A DNA stretch of 64,000 bases from Cutibacterium granulosum. GTDB taxonomy: Bacteria; Actinomycetota; Actinomycetes; Propionibacteriales; Propionibacteriaceae. The position numbers were made by a program, and so were the translations under genes. Below are positions 54,960-64,000 of the stretch, piece after piece. Below the pieces are notes generated by a model. That model was not told the origin of the DNA and ran no database searches. It worked only from the letters and a program-made list of their open reading frames with translations. Position 1 is the stretch's first letter. The number at the start of each line of letters is the position of its first letter. The stretch lies in the NCBI RefSeq assembly GCF_900186975.1, contig NZ_LT906441.1, forward strand, positions 124,001-188,000. The letters are read 5' to 3'.

Positions 54960-56246
54960 TCAGTCGATGAGGCTGTTCACGGCCACGGACTGCTCGCGTC
55001 CCGGCCCCACGCCAATGCCGGAGATCCGGCATCCGATGAGCTCCTCCAGTCGCTCGACGTAGCGGCGGCAGGTGGTGGGCAGGTCGTCCAGACGGCGGGC
55101 CCCAGTGATGTCCTCGGTCCACCCGGGCAGGTACTCATACACCGGCTTGGCGTGATGGAACTGCGACTGGGTGGTGGGCATGACGTCGGTGCGCTCACCG
55201 TCGATCTCGTAACCCACACACACCGGGATCTTCTCGATGCCGGTGAGCACGTCGAGTTTGGTGAGGAAGACGTCGGTGGCGGAGTTGACGTTCACCGCCT
55301 GCTCGACGACCACGGCGTCGAACCAGCCGCACCGACGTGGCCGGCCGGTGGTGGCCCCGAATTCACCGCCAGCCTGTCGCAGTGCCTCACCACTCTCGTC
55401 AAGCAACTCGGTGGGGAACGGCCCCTGACCCACGCGGGTGGTGTAGGCCTTGGCGATGCCGATGACCCGGTCGATGCGGGTCGGTCCGACGCCGGTGCCG
55501 GTACACGCACCGCCGGCGATCGGACTGGACGAGGTGACGTAGGGGTAGGTGCCGAAGTCGATGTCCAGGTGATGGGCCTGGGCCCCCTCGAAGAGGACAA
55601 CCTTGTCGTCGTCAAGGGCCTTGTTGAGCAGACGCGAGGTGTCGACGACGTGGGGACGGATCCGCTCGGCGTGGGAGAGCAGCCCGTCGATCACCTGGTT
55701 GGCGTCGATGGCACGTCGGTTGTAGATCTTCACCAGGGCTTGGTTCTTGCGCTCCAAGGAGGCCTCGACCTTCTGACGCAGGATGGACTCGTCGAAGAGG
55801 TCCTGCACGCGGATGCCGATCCGGTTGACCTTGTCGGAGTAGGCCGGGCCGATACCGCGTCCGGTGGTGCCGATCCTGCGCTTGCCCAGGAATCGCTCGG
55901 TGACCCGGTCCATCGTCTGGTGGTAGGGGGTGATGATGTGGGCGTTGGCGCTGATGAGGGGGTGGGGCACCTCGACGCCGCGCTTGCCCAGGGCATCGAG
56001 CTCGTCGTGCATGACGTCCAGGTCGATGACGACGCCATTTCCGAGTACTGCGGTGGAGTTGGGGTTGAGGATTCCAGCGGGCAGCAGGTGCATGACGAAG
56101 GTGTCGTCACCCACGACAACGGTGTGCCCGGCGTTGTTGCCCCCGGAGTACCGGACGCAGTAGTCGACTCGCTCGGCTATCTGATCGGTGGCTTTTCCTT
56201 TTCCCTCGTCGCCCCACTGGGCTCCCATGACGATGATTCCGGGCAT
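54960..56246 (-). CDS. purA: Adenylosuccinate synthetase
   Basis: PurA joins IMP and aspartate using GTP, the first step from IMP to AMP. It has 428 residues. The N-terminal GTP loop is [14 protein letters not shown], followed by [12 protein letters not shown], the signature [15 protein letters not shown] and [22 protein letters not shown] near the C-terminus. GAGGAG precedes ATG 56246. It is the most upstream gene of purA-purD-purB. Confidence 0.97.
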   Translation of the reverse strand: MPGIIVMGAQWGDEGKGKATDQIAERVDYCVRYSGGNNAGHTVVVGDDTFVMHLLPAGILNPNSTAVLGNGVVIDLDVMHDELDALGKRGVEVPHPLISANAHIITPYHQTMDRVTERFLGKRRIGTTGRGIGPAYSDKVNRIGIRVQDLFDESILRQKVEASLERKNQALVKIYNRRAIDANQVIDGLLSHAERIRPHVVDTSRLLNKALDDDKVVLFEGAQAHHLDIDFGTYPYVTSSSPIAGGACTGTGVGPTRIDRVIGIAKAYTTRVGQGPFPTELLDESGEALRQAGGEFGATTGRPRRCGWFDAVVVEQAVNVNSATDVFLTKLDVLTGIEKIPVCVGYEIDGERTDVMPTTQSQFHHAKPVYEYLPGWTEDITGARRLDDLPTTCRRYVERLEELIGCRISGIGVGPGREQSVAVNSLID

Positions 56247-56679
56247 ACTCTTTCCATCTCCTCGGACAGCTGGACTGCCGGTGCAACCGGTCCAACTTTA
56301 CGGCATGAGGGTTTCTCGCACCGAGCCTCACCCGACAGCTGCACCCGAACGGGCTCCACGCCCTGCGACTCCCCCGGTTCCCCGTTGGTCTGGATCCGTT
56401 GGTCTGAAGACCACTGACCTTCCGAACCCAGGGAGAACGTCAAGCCAGGGAACTCTCCTACGCCCAATGCAGGTCTGAGGCCATCATCTGGCCATCTCAG
56501 GTGCAAGGCAGTGCCGCACAGGACGGTGCCGCACCGGGAAACCCGTCTGCCCAAGCCCGTCGGCCCAACGAGGGAGACGCGCCATGACCACCATGCAGTA
56601 TCCCCCACACAAGCCCGTCGGCCCGAAGTGAGGAGGTGAGGTGCGTCACTGCCCGCCACCACACAGGTGACATCGAGAA
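56247..56679. other. Intergenic region between the GNAT gene and purA
   Basis: There are 433 bases without a supportable gene. AAGCCCGTCGGCCC occurs twice (56554-56567 and 56611-56624). No operator is recognised. Confidence 0.4.
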
Positions 56680-57543
56680 TCAGTGCGACTCGGGGACGGG
56701 AATCTCGAGCAGGCTCAGGCGTGCTCCCTCCAGGCAGAGCCGGCGCGCCAACGGTCCGAAATGCGGGTCGGACTCGTGACCGTCGAAGGCCAGTCGGTGT
56801 TCCGAGCGACCATGAGCGTCCCGCACGACCCAGGCGACGGCCCGGGTGAGGGCCTCGTCGGCGTCAGGGGTGTCCCGTCGCACGGACTCGGCACAGACGG
56901 TCGACGCCCCCGGATCGTCGAAGACGAAGGCGACGGCGGCTGGTTCCCCGTCGACGAGGGCGACGGCAGTACGATCCAGGTCGAGTTCGCGGGCCTCGGA
57001 GGCGATTGCCGCACGCGCCTCGTCCGAGTCGTCTACCGGTGACCACTCCTCGTGGGTCCAGGTGTAGATCTGCGACCACAACAGTTCGACGGTTCCCGGC
57101 GCCAGGGTGGAGCCGGCCACGACGTCGTCGACCGAGCCCAACCGGTTGACGACCTTCTCGAAACTGCGCCGCGGCAGCTCCAGGGGCGGGCAGACGGCGT
57201 AGGGCCTGGCACCACGTTCCAAGTAGAACTCCTCGACGTCGGAGCCCTCGATGGCCTTGACGGCCAAGGGACGGTCAGACGCCTCGGCAACCTGGTCGAG
57301 CAACCGGGTACCGATCTGATGCCCTCGTGAGTTCGGGGCGACCTCCACCTCGACGAATCGACGAGTCCGATGCACGAGCGCCAGCCAGGTGACGGCATAC
57401 CCGACGATCTCACCACGCCACACGGCGACCCGGCCGACTGAACCAACCATGTCCATCCGCTCGGCGAACGAACCGGGGCTGCCGAATGAGATCTTCGTCA
57501 CGTCCTGAGGCTGATAGTCGCGAAACTCCACATGCTCGGTCAT
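56680..57543 (-). CDS. GNAT-family N-acetyltransferase, probably tandem domains
   Basis: This cytoplasmic acyltransferase has 287 residues. The first half (1-135) has a complete GNAT core, with the acetyl-CoA motif VEVAPNSRGHQIGTRLLDQV and the end FYLERGARPYAV. The second half (150-287) looks like a second, weaker GNAT fold (TAVALVDGEPAAVAFVF, RAVAWVVRDAHGRSEHRLAF) without an obvious pyrophosphate loop. Two-domain GNATs of this size are common in actinobacteria, for example in mycothiol or peptide modification. The substrate is unknown. GAGGAGG precedes ATG 57543. Confidence 0.8.
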   Translation of the reverse strand: MTEHVEFRDYQPQDVTKISFGSPGSFAERMDMVGSVGRVAVWRGEIVGYAVTWLALVHRTRRFVEVEVAPNSRGHQIGTRLLDQVAEASDRPLAVKAIEGSDVEEFYLERGARPYAVCPPLELPRRSFEKVVNRLGSVDDVVAGSTLAPGTVELLWSQIYTWTHEEWSPVDDSDEARAAIASEARELDLDRTAVALVDGEPAAVAFVFDDPGASTVCAESVRRDTPDADEALTRAVAWVVRDAHGRSEHRLAFDGHESDPHFGPLARRLCLEGARLSLLEIPVPESH

Positions 57544-57757
57544 GGCCCCTCCTCATCCATCGTCATCATCGACGTTCGATACGCCATTGTCCCTCATCTG
57601 CGCTCGCCGTGCTGGCCGAGCGTGGCAATCAGCACGGGGAGCACGGATTCTCGATGTGGACAACCCACCCGTGCCGGGCCGCGTCTGGATCCCCGCCGAG
57701 GACTACCCCTCCGGCCAGGGATCGCCCACCTTTGCCGGGCCTGTCACGGATGACTGG

Positions 57758-58192
57758 TCACTGCGGCAGATCTGGGCACAGTTCCTCAAGATCGGCCCAC
57801 AACTGCGTCGACTCCTCCTCGGCGCCGAGTCGACGTGCCGCCTGGGCCCGAGCCCGCATGGCACGGATGAGCCCCTGATTGGGCAGATGCTGCCACAGCA
57901 GGGTGTCTCCGGGCTCCCAGCCAGCCTCCTCCAGCAGCTGCCTGCCCAGGAACACACCTGTGCTCGCGTAGGAGTAGGCAGCCATGTCGGAACTCTCACT
58001 GCCCGTGAGCAAGGCACCCTCGGCCAGCAGCGCCCACACCAGAGGCGAGTTCAGATGGTCCTTCGCAACGTCGTTGAAATGCTCTCTGCCTTGGGCGGAC
58101 AACGCCGAGATCACCGAGGAGTCGGCGAGCACGACGCCCTCGTCGGCGTTCTCCTGATCGGGAGCGGACACGTCACTGGGGTCTTTGGCCAT
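57758..58192 (-). CDS. DUF3151 family protein
   Basis: This conserved actinobacterial protein of unknown function has 144 residues. Recognisable segments are SPLVWALLAEGAL, AYSYASTGVFLGRQLLEEAGW and NQGLIRAMRARAQAARRLGA. There is no signal or membrane helix. ATG 58192 has TAGGCT 7 nt upstream and no ribosome site, so the transcript may be leaderless. Confidence 0.88.
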   Translation of the reverse strand: MAKDPSDVSAPDQENADEGVVLADSSVISALSAQGREHFNDVAKDHLNSPLVWALLAEGALLTGSESSDMAAYSYASTGVFLGRQLLEEAGWEPGDTLLWQHLPNQGLIRAMRARAQAARRLGAEEESTQLWADLEELCPDLPQ

Positions 58193-58384
58193 GGGTCCTA
58201 GCCTATGCCGATCCGGCTACGCGCGGGAGCGTGGGCCGAGAAGCTCCACCAGATCAGCATGAACTGTCAGCACGTCCTGCCGCGCCACGACGAATGAGTC
58301 CGACGACGAACACGACTACACTCGGGTGGGGATGCCTTTTTCGCGCATGCCTTTCTCTACCCGTCAACCGACCGGAGATTTTTC

Positions 58385-60247
58385 ATGCCCGCTCGCAATG
58401 ATCTGCGCAATATCGCCATCGTGGCCCACGTCGATCACGGAAAGACGACCCTCGTCGATGCAATGTTGTGGCAGTCCGGCGCATTCCGCGAGGGTGCTGA
58501 CGTCGACACGCGCGTCATGGACTCGATGGACCTCGAGCGTGAGAAGGGCATCACCATCCTGGCCAAGAACACGGCCATCACCCATCGCATGAGCGATGAC
58601 GAGGAGATCACCTTCAACATCATCGACACCCCTGGTCACGCCGACTTCGGCGGTGAGGTCGAACGCGGCCTGGAGATGGTCGACGGCGTCATCCTGCTCG
58701 TCGACTCCTCCGAGGGACCCCTGCCCCAGACCCGTTTCGTCCTGCGCAAGGCCCTCGCGAAGAAGCTCCCCCTCATCCTCGTCATCAACAAGGTGGATCG
58801 CTCCGATGCCCGGATCGACGAGGTCGTCGAGGAGACCTACGACCTCTTCATGGATCTGTCGGAGGACGAGGACGCCTCCCTGCTCGACGTGCCGGTCGTC
58901 TACGCCTCCGCCAAGGCCGGCCGGGCCTCGATGACCAAGCCGGCCGACGGCGAGATGCCCGACTCCCCCGACCTGCAGCCCCTCTTCGACTGCATCGTCG
59001 AGAACATCCCGGCCCCCAGCTACGAGGAGAACGGGGTGCTCCAGGCACACGTCACCAACCTCGACGCTTCCCCGTACCTGGGACGTCTGGCGCTGTGCCG
59101 CGTCGTCTCCGGACAGCTGCGCAAGGGAGAAATGGTTGCCTGGTGTCGCCGGGACGGATCGGTGCAGAACGTACGGCTGGCCGAACTCCTCAAGACCGAG
59201 GCCCTGGAACGGGTGCCGGCAGAGTCTGCGGGGCCCGGTGACATCGTCGCCATCGCCGGTATCCCGGAGATCACCATCGGTGAGACCCTCTCCGACCCGG
59301 AGAACCCCACGCCCCTGCCGCTCATTCACGTTGACGAGCCGTCGATGGCCATGACGTTCGGCATCAACACCTCGCCGTTGTCGGGGCGTTCCGGCGACAA
59401 GCTCACTGCACGTCTGCTCAAGGCCCGCTTGGACCAGGAGCTCATCGGCAATGTCTCGATCCTCGTCAACTCCACCGATCGCCCGGACCAGTGGGAGGTA
59501 CAGGGACGCGGTGAGCTGCAACTCACCGTTCTGGTGGAACTCATGCGTCGTGAGGGATTCGAGCTCACGGTGGGCAAACCACAGGTGGTCACCCGCGAGA
59601 TCAACGGCAAGCTCCACGAACCCTTCGAACGAGTCACCGTGGACGCTCCCGAGGAGTTCATGGGCACCGTCACCCAGATGATGGGGTTGCGCAAGGGCCA
59701 GATGATGCACATGGTCAATCACGGTTCGGGCTGGGTGCGCATGGAGTTCGTCGTGCCGGCCCGTGGCCTCATCGGTTTCCGCACCGAGTTCCTCACCCAG
59801 ACTCGCGGTCAGGGCATCATGAACCAAGTCTTCGAGGACTACCAGCCGTGGGTGGGTGAGCTGCGCACCCGTCAGACCGGCTCCATGGTGGCCGACCGTC
59901 AGGGAACCGTCACCAGCTACGCCCTGTTCAACCTGCAGGAACGCGGCACGATGTTCGTCTCCCCGGGTGAGGACACCTACGAGGGCATGGTCGTCGGCGA
60001 GAACTCCCGTCCCGACGACATGGACGTCAACCCCACCAAGGAGAAGCACCTCACCAACGTGCGTTCCTCCACTGGCGACGAGCTGGAGCGGCTCATCCCG
60101 GCCACGAAGATGTCCATGGAGCAACAGCTGGAATTCTGCCGTGAGGACGAGTGCCTCGAGGTGACCCCGGACATGGTGCGCATCCGCAAGGTGGAGCTCA
60201 ACGCCCACGAACGGGCCAAGGCACGCACCCGTGCCAAGAAGGCCTGA
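58385..60247 (+). CDS. typA: Ribosome-associated GTPase TypA/BipA
   Basis: This translation-factor-like GTPase acts on the ribosome and helps 50S assembly and stress or cold adaptation. It has 620 residues. The G1 loop is VAHVDHGKTTLVD, the G2/effector region is DLEREKGITI, G3 is DTPGHADFGGE and G4 is INKVDR. An EF-G-like domain II, domains III/V and the TypA-specific C-terminal domain follow, with GSMVADRQGTVTSYALFNLQ. GGAG stands before ATG 58385. Confidence 0.97.
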   Translation: MPARNDLRNIAIVAHVDHGKTTLVDAMLWQSGAFREGADVDTRVMDSMDLEREKGITILAKNTAITHRMSDDEEITFNIIDTPGHADFGGEVERGLEMVDGVILLVDSSEGPLPQTRFVLRKALAKKLPLILVINKVDRSDARIDEVVEETYDLFMDLSEDEDASLLDVPVVYASAKAGRASMTKPADGEMPDSPDLQPLFDCIVENIPAPSYEENGVLQAHVTNLDASPYLGRLALCRVVSGQLRKGEMVAWCRRDGSVQNVRLAELLKTEALERVPAESAGPGDIVAIAGIPEITIGETLSDPENPTPLPLIHVDEPSMAMTFGINTSPLSGRSGDKLTARLLKARLDQELIGNVSILVNSTDRPDQWEVQGRGELQLTVLVELMRREGFELTVGKPQVVTREINGKLHEPFERVTVDAPEEFMGTVTQMMGLRKGQMMHMVNHGSGWVRMEFVVPARGLIGFRTEFLTQTRGQGIMNQVFEDYQPWVGELRTRQTGSMVADRQGTVTSYALFNLQERGTMFVSPGEDTYEGMVVGENSRPDDMDVNPTKEKHLTNVRSSTGDELERLIPATKMSMEQQLEFCREDECLEVTPDMVRIRKVELNAHERAKARTRAKKA

Positions 60248-60348
60248 AGCACACCGTACCGACTGAGAAAAGTTCTCATTCCTTACGCCACCAGCGTAAA
60301 CCGCGGCGACCAGGTCGTTCCCAGGAAGACGCTCACGTGCCGGTTGAG

Positions 60349-60381
60349 TGGTGGGGCAGATATGAAACGTCTGCGCCACCA
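60349..60381 (+). terminator. Hairpin downstream of typA
   Basis: TGGTGG (60349-60354) pairs with CCACCA (60376-60381). After one mismatch, GCAGA (60356-60360) pairs with TCTGC (60370-60374). It lies about 100 bases past typA and before the next gene. Confidence 0.5.
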
Positions 60382-60496
60382 TTTCACCGCCCCAGATGGT
60401 GTTTCTGAGAGGCACTGGTATTAATCTGTGCCAGTCAGATCCCGTGCCCAGCATGCACGGCACCTGCCCTCATCACCCCTATCCTCGAGGTCAACC

Positions 60497-61756
60497 ATGA
60501 CATTGTCACGAACCCTCGCAGCTGGAGCATTGTCGACAGCGCTCTTCCTGGGCATGGCCCCTCTGCAGGCGCATGCAGATCCTGCAGCCACGTCAGGCAC
60601 CCCTACTCCAACCCCGTACAGCGCGCCAGCCACGACCGGACACTCTGCCGAGCCCACCGATTCCCCCGCTGCGAGCCCGGAAAGCTCCAGCCCCCGGCTC
60701 GAGGAGTCACCTGAGACTCCCGCCCCTCCCCAGCGAGCTACGGCCACCCAACCAACTGCAACCGCCCGGCCCTCGACACCACCGCAGAAGGGGATCGTCT
60801 ACCTCAACGCCGACGCCAACGTCTACGACCTCGCCGGCAAGAAGATCGCACGATCCCACGTTGGCGACCGCATCGGTTCCTACGGACGCAACGGCAAGAG
60901 CAACTGGTGGCTCGTCAACTACCGTGGCACGCAGGCCAGGATCGACGTCAAGTACATCTCTGGTAAGCCTGTCGCCAAGTACCGCAACCATTTGGTCTGG
61001 ATCACCAACAACAGCTACGTCTACGACCGCGCATCGATGTCTTCGAGAAAAATTGCCTCGATCAGGCGTGGGAAGTACGTCGGCACCCGTGGTCCCGCCC
61101 AGGGCGGATGGTGGCCGGTGAATTACCGCGGCCGGGACGCCTGGATCCCCAAGGTCGTCCTCAGCACTTCCGAGATCCCCGCCAAGACCATCGTGTATGC
61201 CACCAAGGATGTTGCCGTGAAGGCGACTGCATCGTCATCGTCCAAGACGGTGGGAACCATTCGTCGTGGCGCCTACGTCGGGATGAGCGACATGCCTCGC
61301 AGAGGATGGACCCCCGTCTGGTTCCGGGGAACGCAGGGATGGGTCCCCAGCAATGCCATCTCCCGATCCAAGCCCACCAACAAGCACGTGGACTCTCGCT
61401 GTCTGAAAGGCGCCAAGGTGGCCTGCGCCAGCAAGGCTGACCGCAAACTGCGTTACATGGAGAACGGCAAGGTCATCGCCGAGTTCGACGCACGCTTCGG
61501 TGCTCCTGGCACCCAGACCCGCAATGGCGTCTTCAAGGTGTACATGAAGCACCAGAACCACTATTCGACGATCTATCACGTCACGATGCCGTACGCGATG
61601 TTCTTCGACGGTGGTGAGGCCATCCACTACTCCGCCGACTTCGCCCGCTACGGCTGGGCCCACGGCTCGGGTGGCTGCATCAATGTGCGCGACATGAACG
61701 CGGCCCGCTGGTTGTGGAACAAGATTCCCGTCGGCACGAAGGTCGTCGTCTACTGA
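60497..61756 (+). CDS. Secreted L,D-transpeptidase (YkuD) with SH3-like repeats
   Basis: This 419-residue exported enzyme has a signal peptide (about 1-27, AHA/DP cleavage), a Pro/Ser/Thr-rich spacer (28-96), three SH3-like repeats (about 97-160, 165-230, 232-300) and a YkuD domain at the end. The catalytic motif is WAHGSGGCINVRD with His389 and Cys394. Such enzymes cross-link peptidoglycan 3-3 or attach proteins to it. The frame is open upstream, but ATG 60497 begins the signal peptide and has CGAGG 7-8 nt before it. It resembles the SH3b protein at 13382 in layout but not in the catalytic domain. Confidence 0.93.
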   Translation: MTLSRTLAAGALSTALFLGMAPLQAHADPAATSGTPTPTPYSAPATTGHSAEPTDSPAASPESSSPRLEESPETPAPPQRATATQPTATARPSTPPQKGIVYLNADANVYDLAGKKIARSHVGDRIGSYGRNGKSNWWLVNYRGTQARIDVKYISGKPVAKYRNHLVWITNNSYVYDRASMSSRKIASIRRGKYVGTRGPAQGGWWPVNYRGRDAWIPKVVLSTSEIPAKTIVYATKDVAVKATASSSSKTVGTIRRGAYVGMSDMPRRGWTPVWFRGTQGWVPSNAISRSKPTNKHVDSRCLKGAKVACASKADRKLRYMENGKVIAEFDARFGAPGTQTRNGVFKVYMKHQNHYSTIYHVTMPYAMFFDGGEAIHYSADFARYGWAHGSGGCINVRDMNAARWLWNKIPVGTKVVVY

Positions 61757-61801
61757 TACCGCGAGCCTGCACGTGTGATGAGCTTTCACCAGTGAGTGAC
61801 T

Positions 61802-61838
61802 TGGGGGTCTGCCGAGAGGCAGGCCCCCAGTGTTTTTT
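61802..61838 (+). terminator. Intrinsic terminator after the L,D-transpeptidase gene
   Basis: Bases 61802-61813 pair with 61818-61829 (12 bp with one G-T pair, GAGA loop), followed shortly by six T. Confidence 0.88.
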
Positions 61839-61896
61839 CAGCACCACAAGTACCCGTCCCCGAGAACCTGTCCGGGTGCTCGATCTCTCCCCCCTG

Positions 61897-63285
61897 TCAG
61901 GACAGGTGCTTGACCCCCTCTGGAAGCCGGACCTGGTCGGTGGGGGTCTCGTCGTCCTCGACTCCCCGGCTGGAGACCTTGTCGAAGAGGATCTTCACCG
62001 TCTGGATGAGGATCTTGACGTCCATGAGCAGGGAGTACTGCTTGATGTAGATGAGGTCGAAGTTCAGCTTGGCCGAGAAATCCGAGGCGTACTTCCCGTA
62101 CACTTGGGCATAGCCGGTGAGCCCGGCACGCACGGAGTGACGCAGATGGTAGTGCGGATTCTGCTGCTCGAACTGCTCGACGAAGAATGGCCGCTCCGGG
62201 CGTGGCCCCACCATCGACATGTCTCCCACCAGGACATTGAAGAGCTGGGGCAGCTCGTCGATGCGCAGGCTTCGCAGATACTTGCCGACCGGGGTGACAC
62301 GCGGGTCGTGGGAGGTGGCCAGCATGGGTCCGGACTCCTTCTCGGCGCTCACCGACATGGAACGGAACTTGAGGATGTTGAACTCCTTGCCACCACGGGT
62401 GACGCGGGTCTGGCGATAGAAGACCGGGCCACGCGACGTTGCCTTGACGAGGATGGCCGTGATGAGCATGACCGGCGAGGCGAGGATGAGCCCGATGAGG
62501 GCGATGAGGATGTCGAACAGGCGCTTGAAGACGTCCAGCTCGGCCGGGATGCGGAACGGGCTCACGGCGATGATGGCCTCGTCCTCGATGCTCATGATGG
62601 TCGGGTTGACCAGCAGCAGATGCTCGAAACTCGTGGACAGGAAGATCTCCTTGTCCTCCCGCAGCAACAAGTCGTAGATGGCAAGCCGATCCTCATCTGG
62701 TAGGTCGTCGGAGACGTGCACGGTGTCGAACTCGTCGAGATGGTCGCGGATCTGCTCCAGGTAGCTGCCATCCACCACATGGGTGAGACGGTGCCGCGAG
62801 CTGCGGTTGGAGAGGAAGTTGACCACCGAGCGATTGAGCTCCTCGGCAGGGCCCACGATCATGACTCGTTTGACGCCCCGCAACTTCTGATATGTCTTGA
62901 ACTCGAGAAGACGCCACAGCCCCAGCAGGACCGTGCTCACCGCGAAGTTGATGAGCAGCACCGATCTGGGAAACGCGAACCACCGTCCGACGAAGGTCAG
63001 CGCCATGATGAGGATCGTCACCAGGGCTTGGTCGACGACCGTGATGACTGCAATGTCAAGCAGCGTCTTGTTGTACAGCACATACATGCCAGACAGCGCA
63101 CTGACAAGGAAAAACGCGATGACTCCAGTGACCATGGCGGCCTTGGCGTCATTGAGGTTTCGTGCGGGAATGGTGAACCCGAAACGCAGGTAGAACGACA
63201 GGTACATTCCACCGATGAACACGCAGACGTCCACCAGAGCCGTCAACAGTTTCTGGGTTCGGCTGAACTCAACCTTGGACGACAC
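61897..63285 (-). CDS. Undecaprenyl-phosphate sugar-phosphate transferase (WcaJ/CpsE type)
   Basis: This membrane enzyme starts capsule, exopolysaccharide or glycan synthesis by moving a sugar-1-phosphate to undecaprenyl phosphate. It has 462 residues. Four N-terminal helices (about 10-130) and a CoA-binding-like middle domain lead to another helix (about 262-285). The bacterial sugar transferase domain follows (SRGPVFYRQTRVTRGGKEF, LRSLRIDELPQLFNVLVGDM, SMVGPRPERPFF, RAGLTGYAQVYG). The sugar is unknown. No other glycan genes are visible in the window. Confidence 0.93.
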   Translation of the reverse strand: MSSKVEFSRTQKLLTALVDVCVFIGGMYLSFYLRFGFTIPARNLNDAKAAMVTGVIAFFLVSALSGMYVLYNKTLLDIAVITVVDQALVTILIMALTFVGRWFAFPRSVLLINFAVSTVLLGLWRLLEFKTYQKLRGVKRVMIVGPAEELNRSVVNFLSNRSSRHRLTHVVDGSYLEQIRDHLDEFDTVHVSDDLPDEDRLAIYDLLLREDKEIFLSTSFEHLLLVNPTIMSIEDEAIIAVSPFRIPAELDVFKRLFDILIALIGLILASPVMLITAILVKATSRGPVFYRQTRVTRGGKEFNILKFRSMSVSAEKESGPMLATSHDPRVTPVGKYLRSLRIDELPQLFNVLVGDMSMVGPRPERPFFVEQFEQQNPHYHLRHSVRAGLTGYAQVYGKYASDFSAKLNFDLIYIKQYSLLMDVKILIQTVKILFDKVSSRGVEDDETPTDQVRLPEGVKHLS

Positions 63286-63332
63286 TCAAAAACTCCTTCA
63301 CATGTCCCATTCGACGGCTCCAGCGACCGGAA

Positions 63333-64000
63333 TCACAGTTGTGGACGTACATGCAGCCCCACCTCAGGGTCCACCAGGATGGTCTGGCTGGCTGCAACAC
63401 CATCGACGGTGAGTACCGAGTCCACGGAAACATTGCGCTTGAGCAGCGCCAAACCTACCGGACCGAGCTCGTGGTGCAGGGCAACGCCACCGAGCTGCCC
63501 CACTTTTCGTCCCTCCAGGATCACCGAGGCCCCGGGATCGGGCAGTTCGGCGTCGGACCCGTCAAGCATGAGCATGGTGAGGCGCCGGGGTGGGCGACCC
63601 AGATTGTGCACTCGCGCCACGGTTTCCTGACCGCGGTAACACCCCTTGTCGAGGTGCGTGGCGTACAACCCGATCTCGTTGGGGATGGTGCGCGCATCGG
63701 TGTCGAGGCCGATGCGCGGGATGCCGGAAGCGATCCGCATGGCGTCCCAAGCGAGCACACCCACCGGTTCGGTGCCGACATGGTTGCCGAACTGCGCTGC
63801 CCGAGGATCGGCACGCTCACCCATCGGGACGATGAGTTCCGTCCCGCCGGCGATCTGTGAGGTCAACCGGGCAACCACGTCAACCTGATCGGTTGCCACG
63901 TCTGCCCCGGTCCACACCACGGCAAGATCTGCGTGTCGGCGCACCTGCACGCGCATCATGAATCGCATCGAGTCGAGCCAGGCGACGAGATCGTCACCAC
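63333..64000 (-). CDS. YgfZ/GcvT-domain folate-binding protein, 5'-truncated
   Basis: This is a tetrahydrofolate-binding protein used in Fe-S cluster assembly or repair. The frame is open to the window edge (GDDLVAWLDSMRFMMRV precedes the first ATG seen), so the N-terminus is missing. The family signature KGCYRGQE, with its conserved Cys, is present in LDKGCYRGQETVARVHNLG. The remaining ~220 residues match the C-terminal two thirds of YgfZ. Confidence 0.92.
   Translation of the reverse strand, partial: GDDLVAWLDSMRFMMRVQVRRHADLAVVWTGADVATDQVDVVARLTSQIAGGTELIVPMGERADPRAAQFGNHVGTEPVGVLAWDAMRIASGIPRIGLDTDARTIPNEIGLYATHLDKGCYRGQETVARVHNLGRPPRRLTMLMLDGSDAELPDPGASVILEGRKVGQLGGVALHHELGPVGLALLKRNVSVDSVLTVDGVAASQTILVDPEVGLHVRPQL

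Overview
The window is about 64 kb of high-GC, gene-dense DNA from an actinobacterium, most likely a Propionibacteriaceae member close to Cutibacterium. This is an inference from the actinobacterial markers DUF3073 and DUF3151, the wall-anchored surface protein, the PurF/PurM/PurL/PurQ/PurS set and the frequent leaderless gene starts. No rRNA, CRISPR array, transposase or phage module is visible. Both edges cut genes: an MFS exporter at the left and a YgfZ-type folate-binding protein at the right.

Layout. 1-9 kb: MFS exporter end, dhaKLM dihydroxyacetone kinase operon, dCMP-deaminase-like enzyme, CDF metal exporter, patatin-like lipase, HAD phosphatase, ogt, tRNA-Lys. 9.5-15.2 kb: divergent cell-surface genes, a 1072-residue LPHTG protein with a VWA domain and a secreted SH3b protein with a DD-peptidase-like C-terminus. 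15.5-18 kb: tRNA-Glu, tRNA-Asp, tRNA-Phe and a QacA/EmrB-like exporter. 18-23.3 kb: a carbohydrate ABC importer without its own ATPase, an alpha/beta hydrolase and DUF3073. 23.5-36.7 kb: purM-purF, an MFS gene, a Dcu-type transporter, an M20 dipeptidase, purL, and an asparaginase-asparagine permease pair. 37-46.4 kb: pepN, an accessory island, and a BadF/BadG-type kinase. 46.5-56.2 kb: purQ, a purC-purS fusion, ahpC-ahpF-oxyR, purB, purD, purA. 56.7-64 kb: GNAT acetyltransferase, DUF3151, typA, a secreted L,D-transpeptidase, a polyprenyl-phosphate sugar-phosphate transferase and the YgfZ fragment.

How the genes work together. Purine synthesis from PRPP to AMP is the main theme: purF, purD, purL/purQ/purS, purM, purC, purB and purA are all here, almost all on the minus strand but separated by unrelated genes. 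purN, purE/purK and purH are not in the window. ahpC-ahpF-oxyR is a self-contained peroxide-defence operon with an OxyR-type operator in front of ahpC. Several secreted proteins act on the cell wall.

Most interesting parts. (1) The island at about 39.8-45.3 kb holds a three-gene cassette (DUF1906 peptidoglycan-type protein, Tat-exported degenerate M15-like protein, small lipoprotein), a wrecked RclA-like oxidoreductase gene, and a second copy of the lipoprotein gene with the tail of its lost partner. The two lipoprotein genes share a perfect 102-bp direct repeat. (2) Upstream of purF there is an eight-copy array of a short A-rich dyad motif spaced almost exactly 60 bp apart. (3) Several genes, including purF, purL and purD, carry a TANNNT box exactly 6 nt before the start codon and so look leaderless. 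(4) PurC and PurS are fused in one reading frame.
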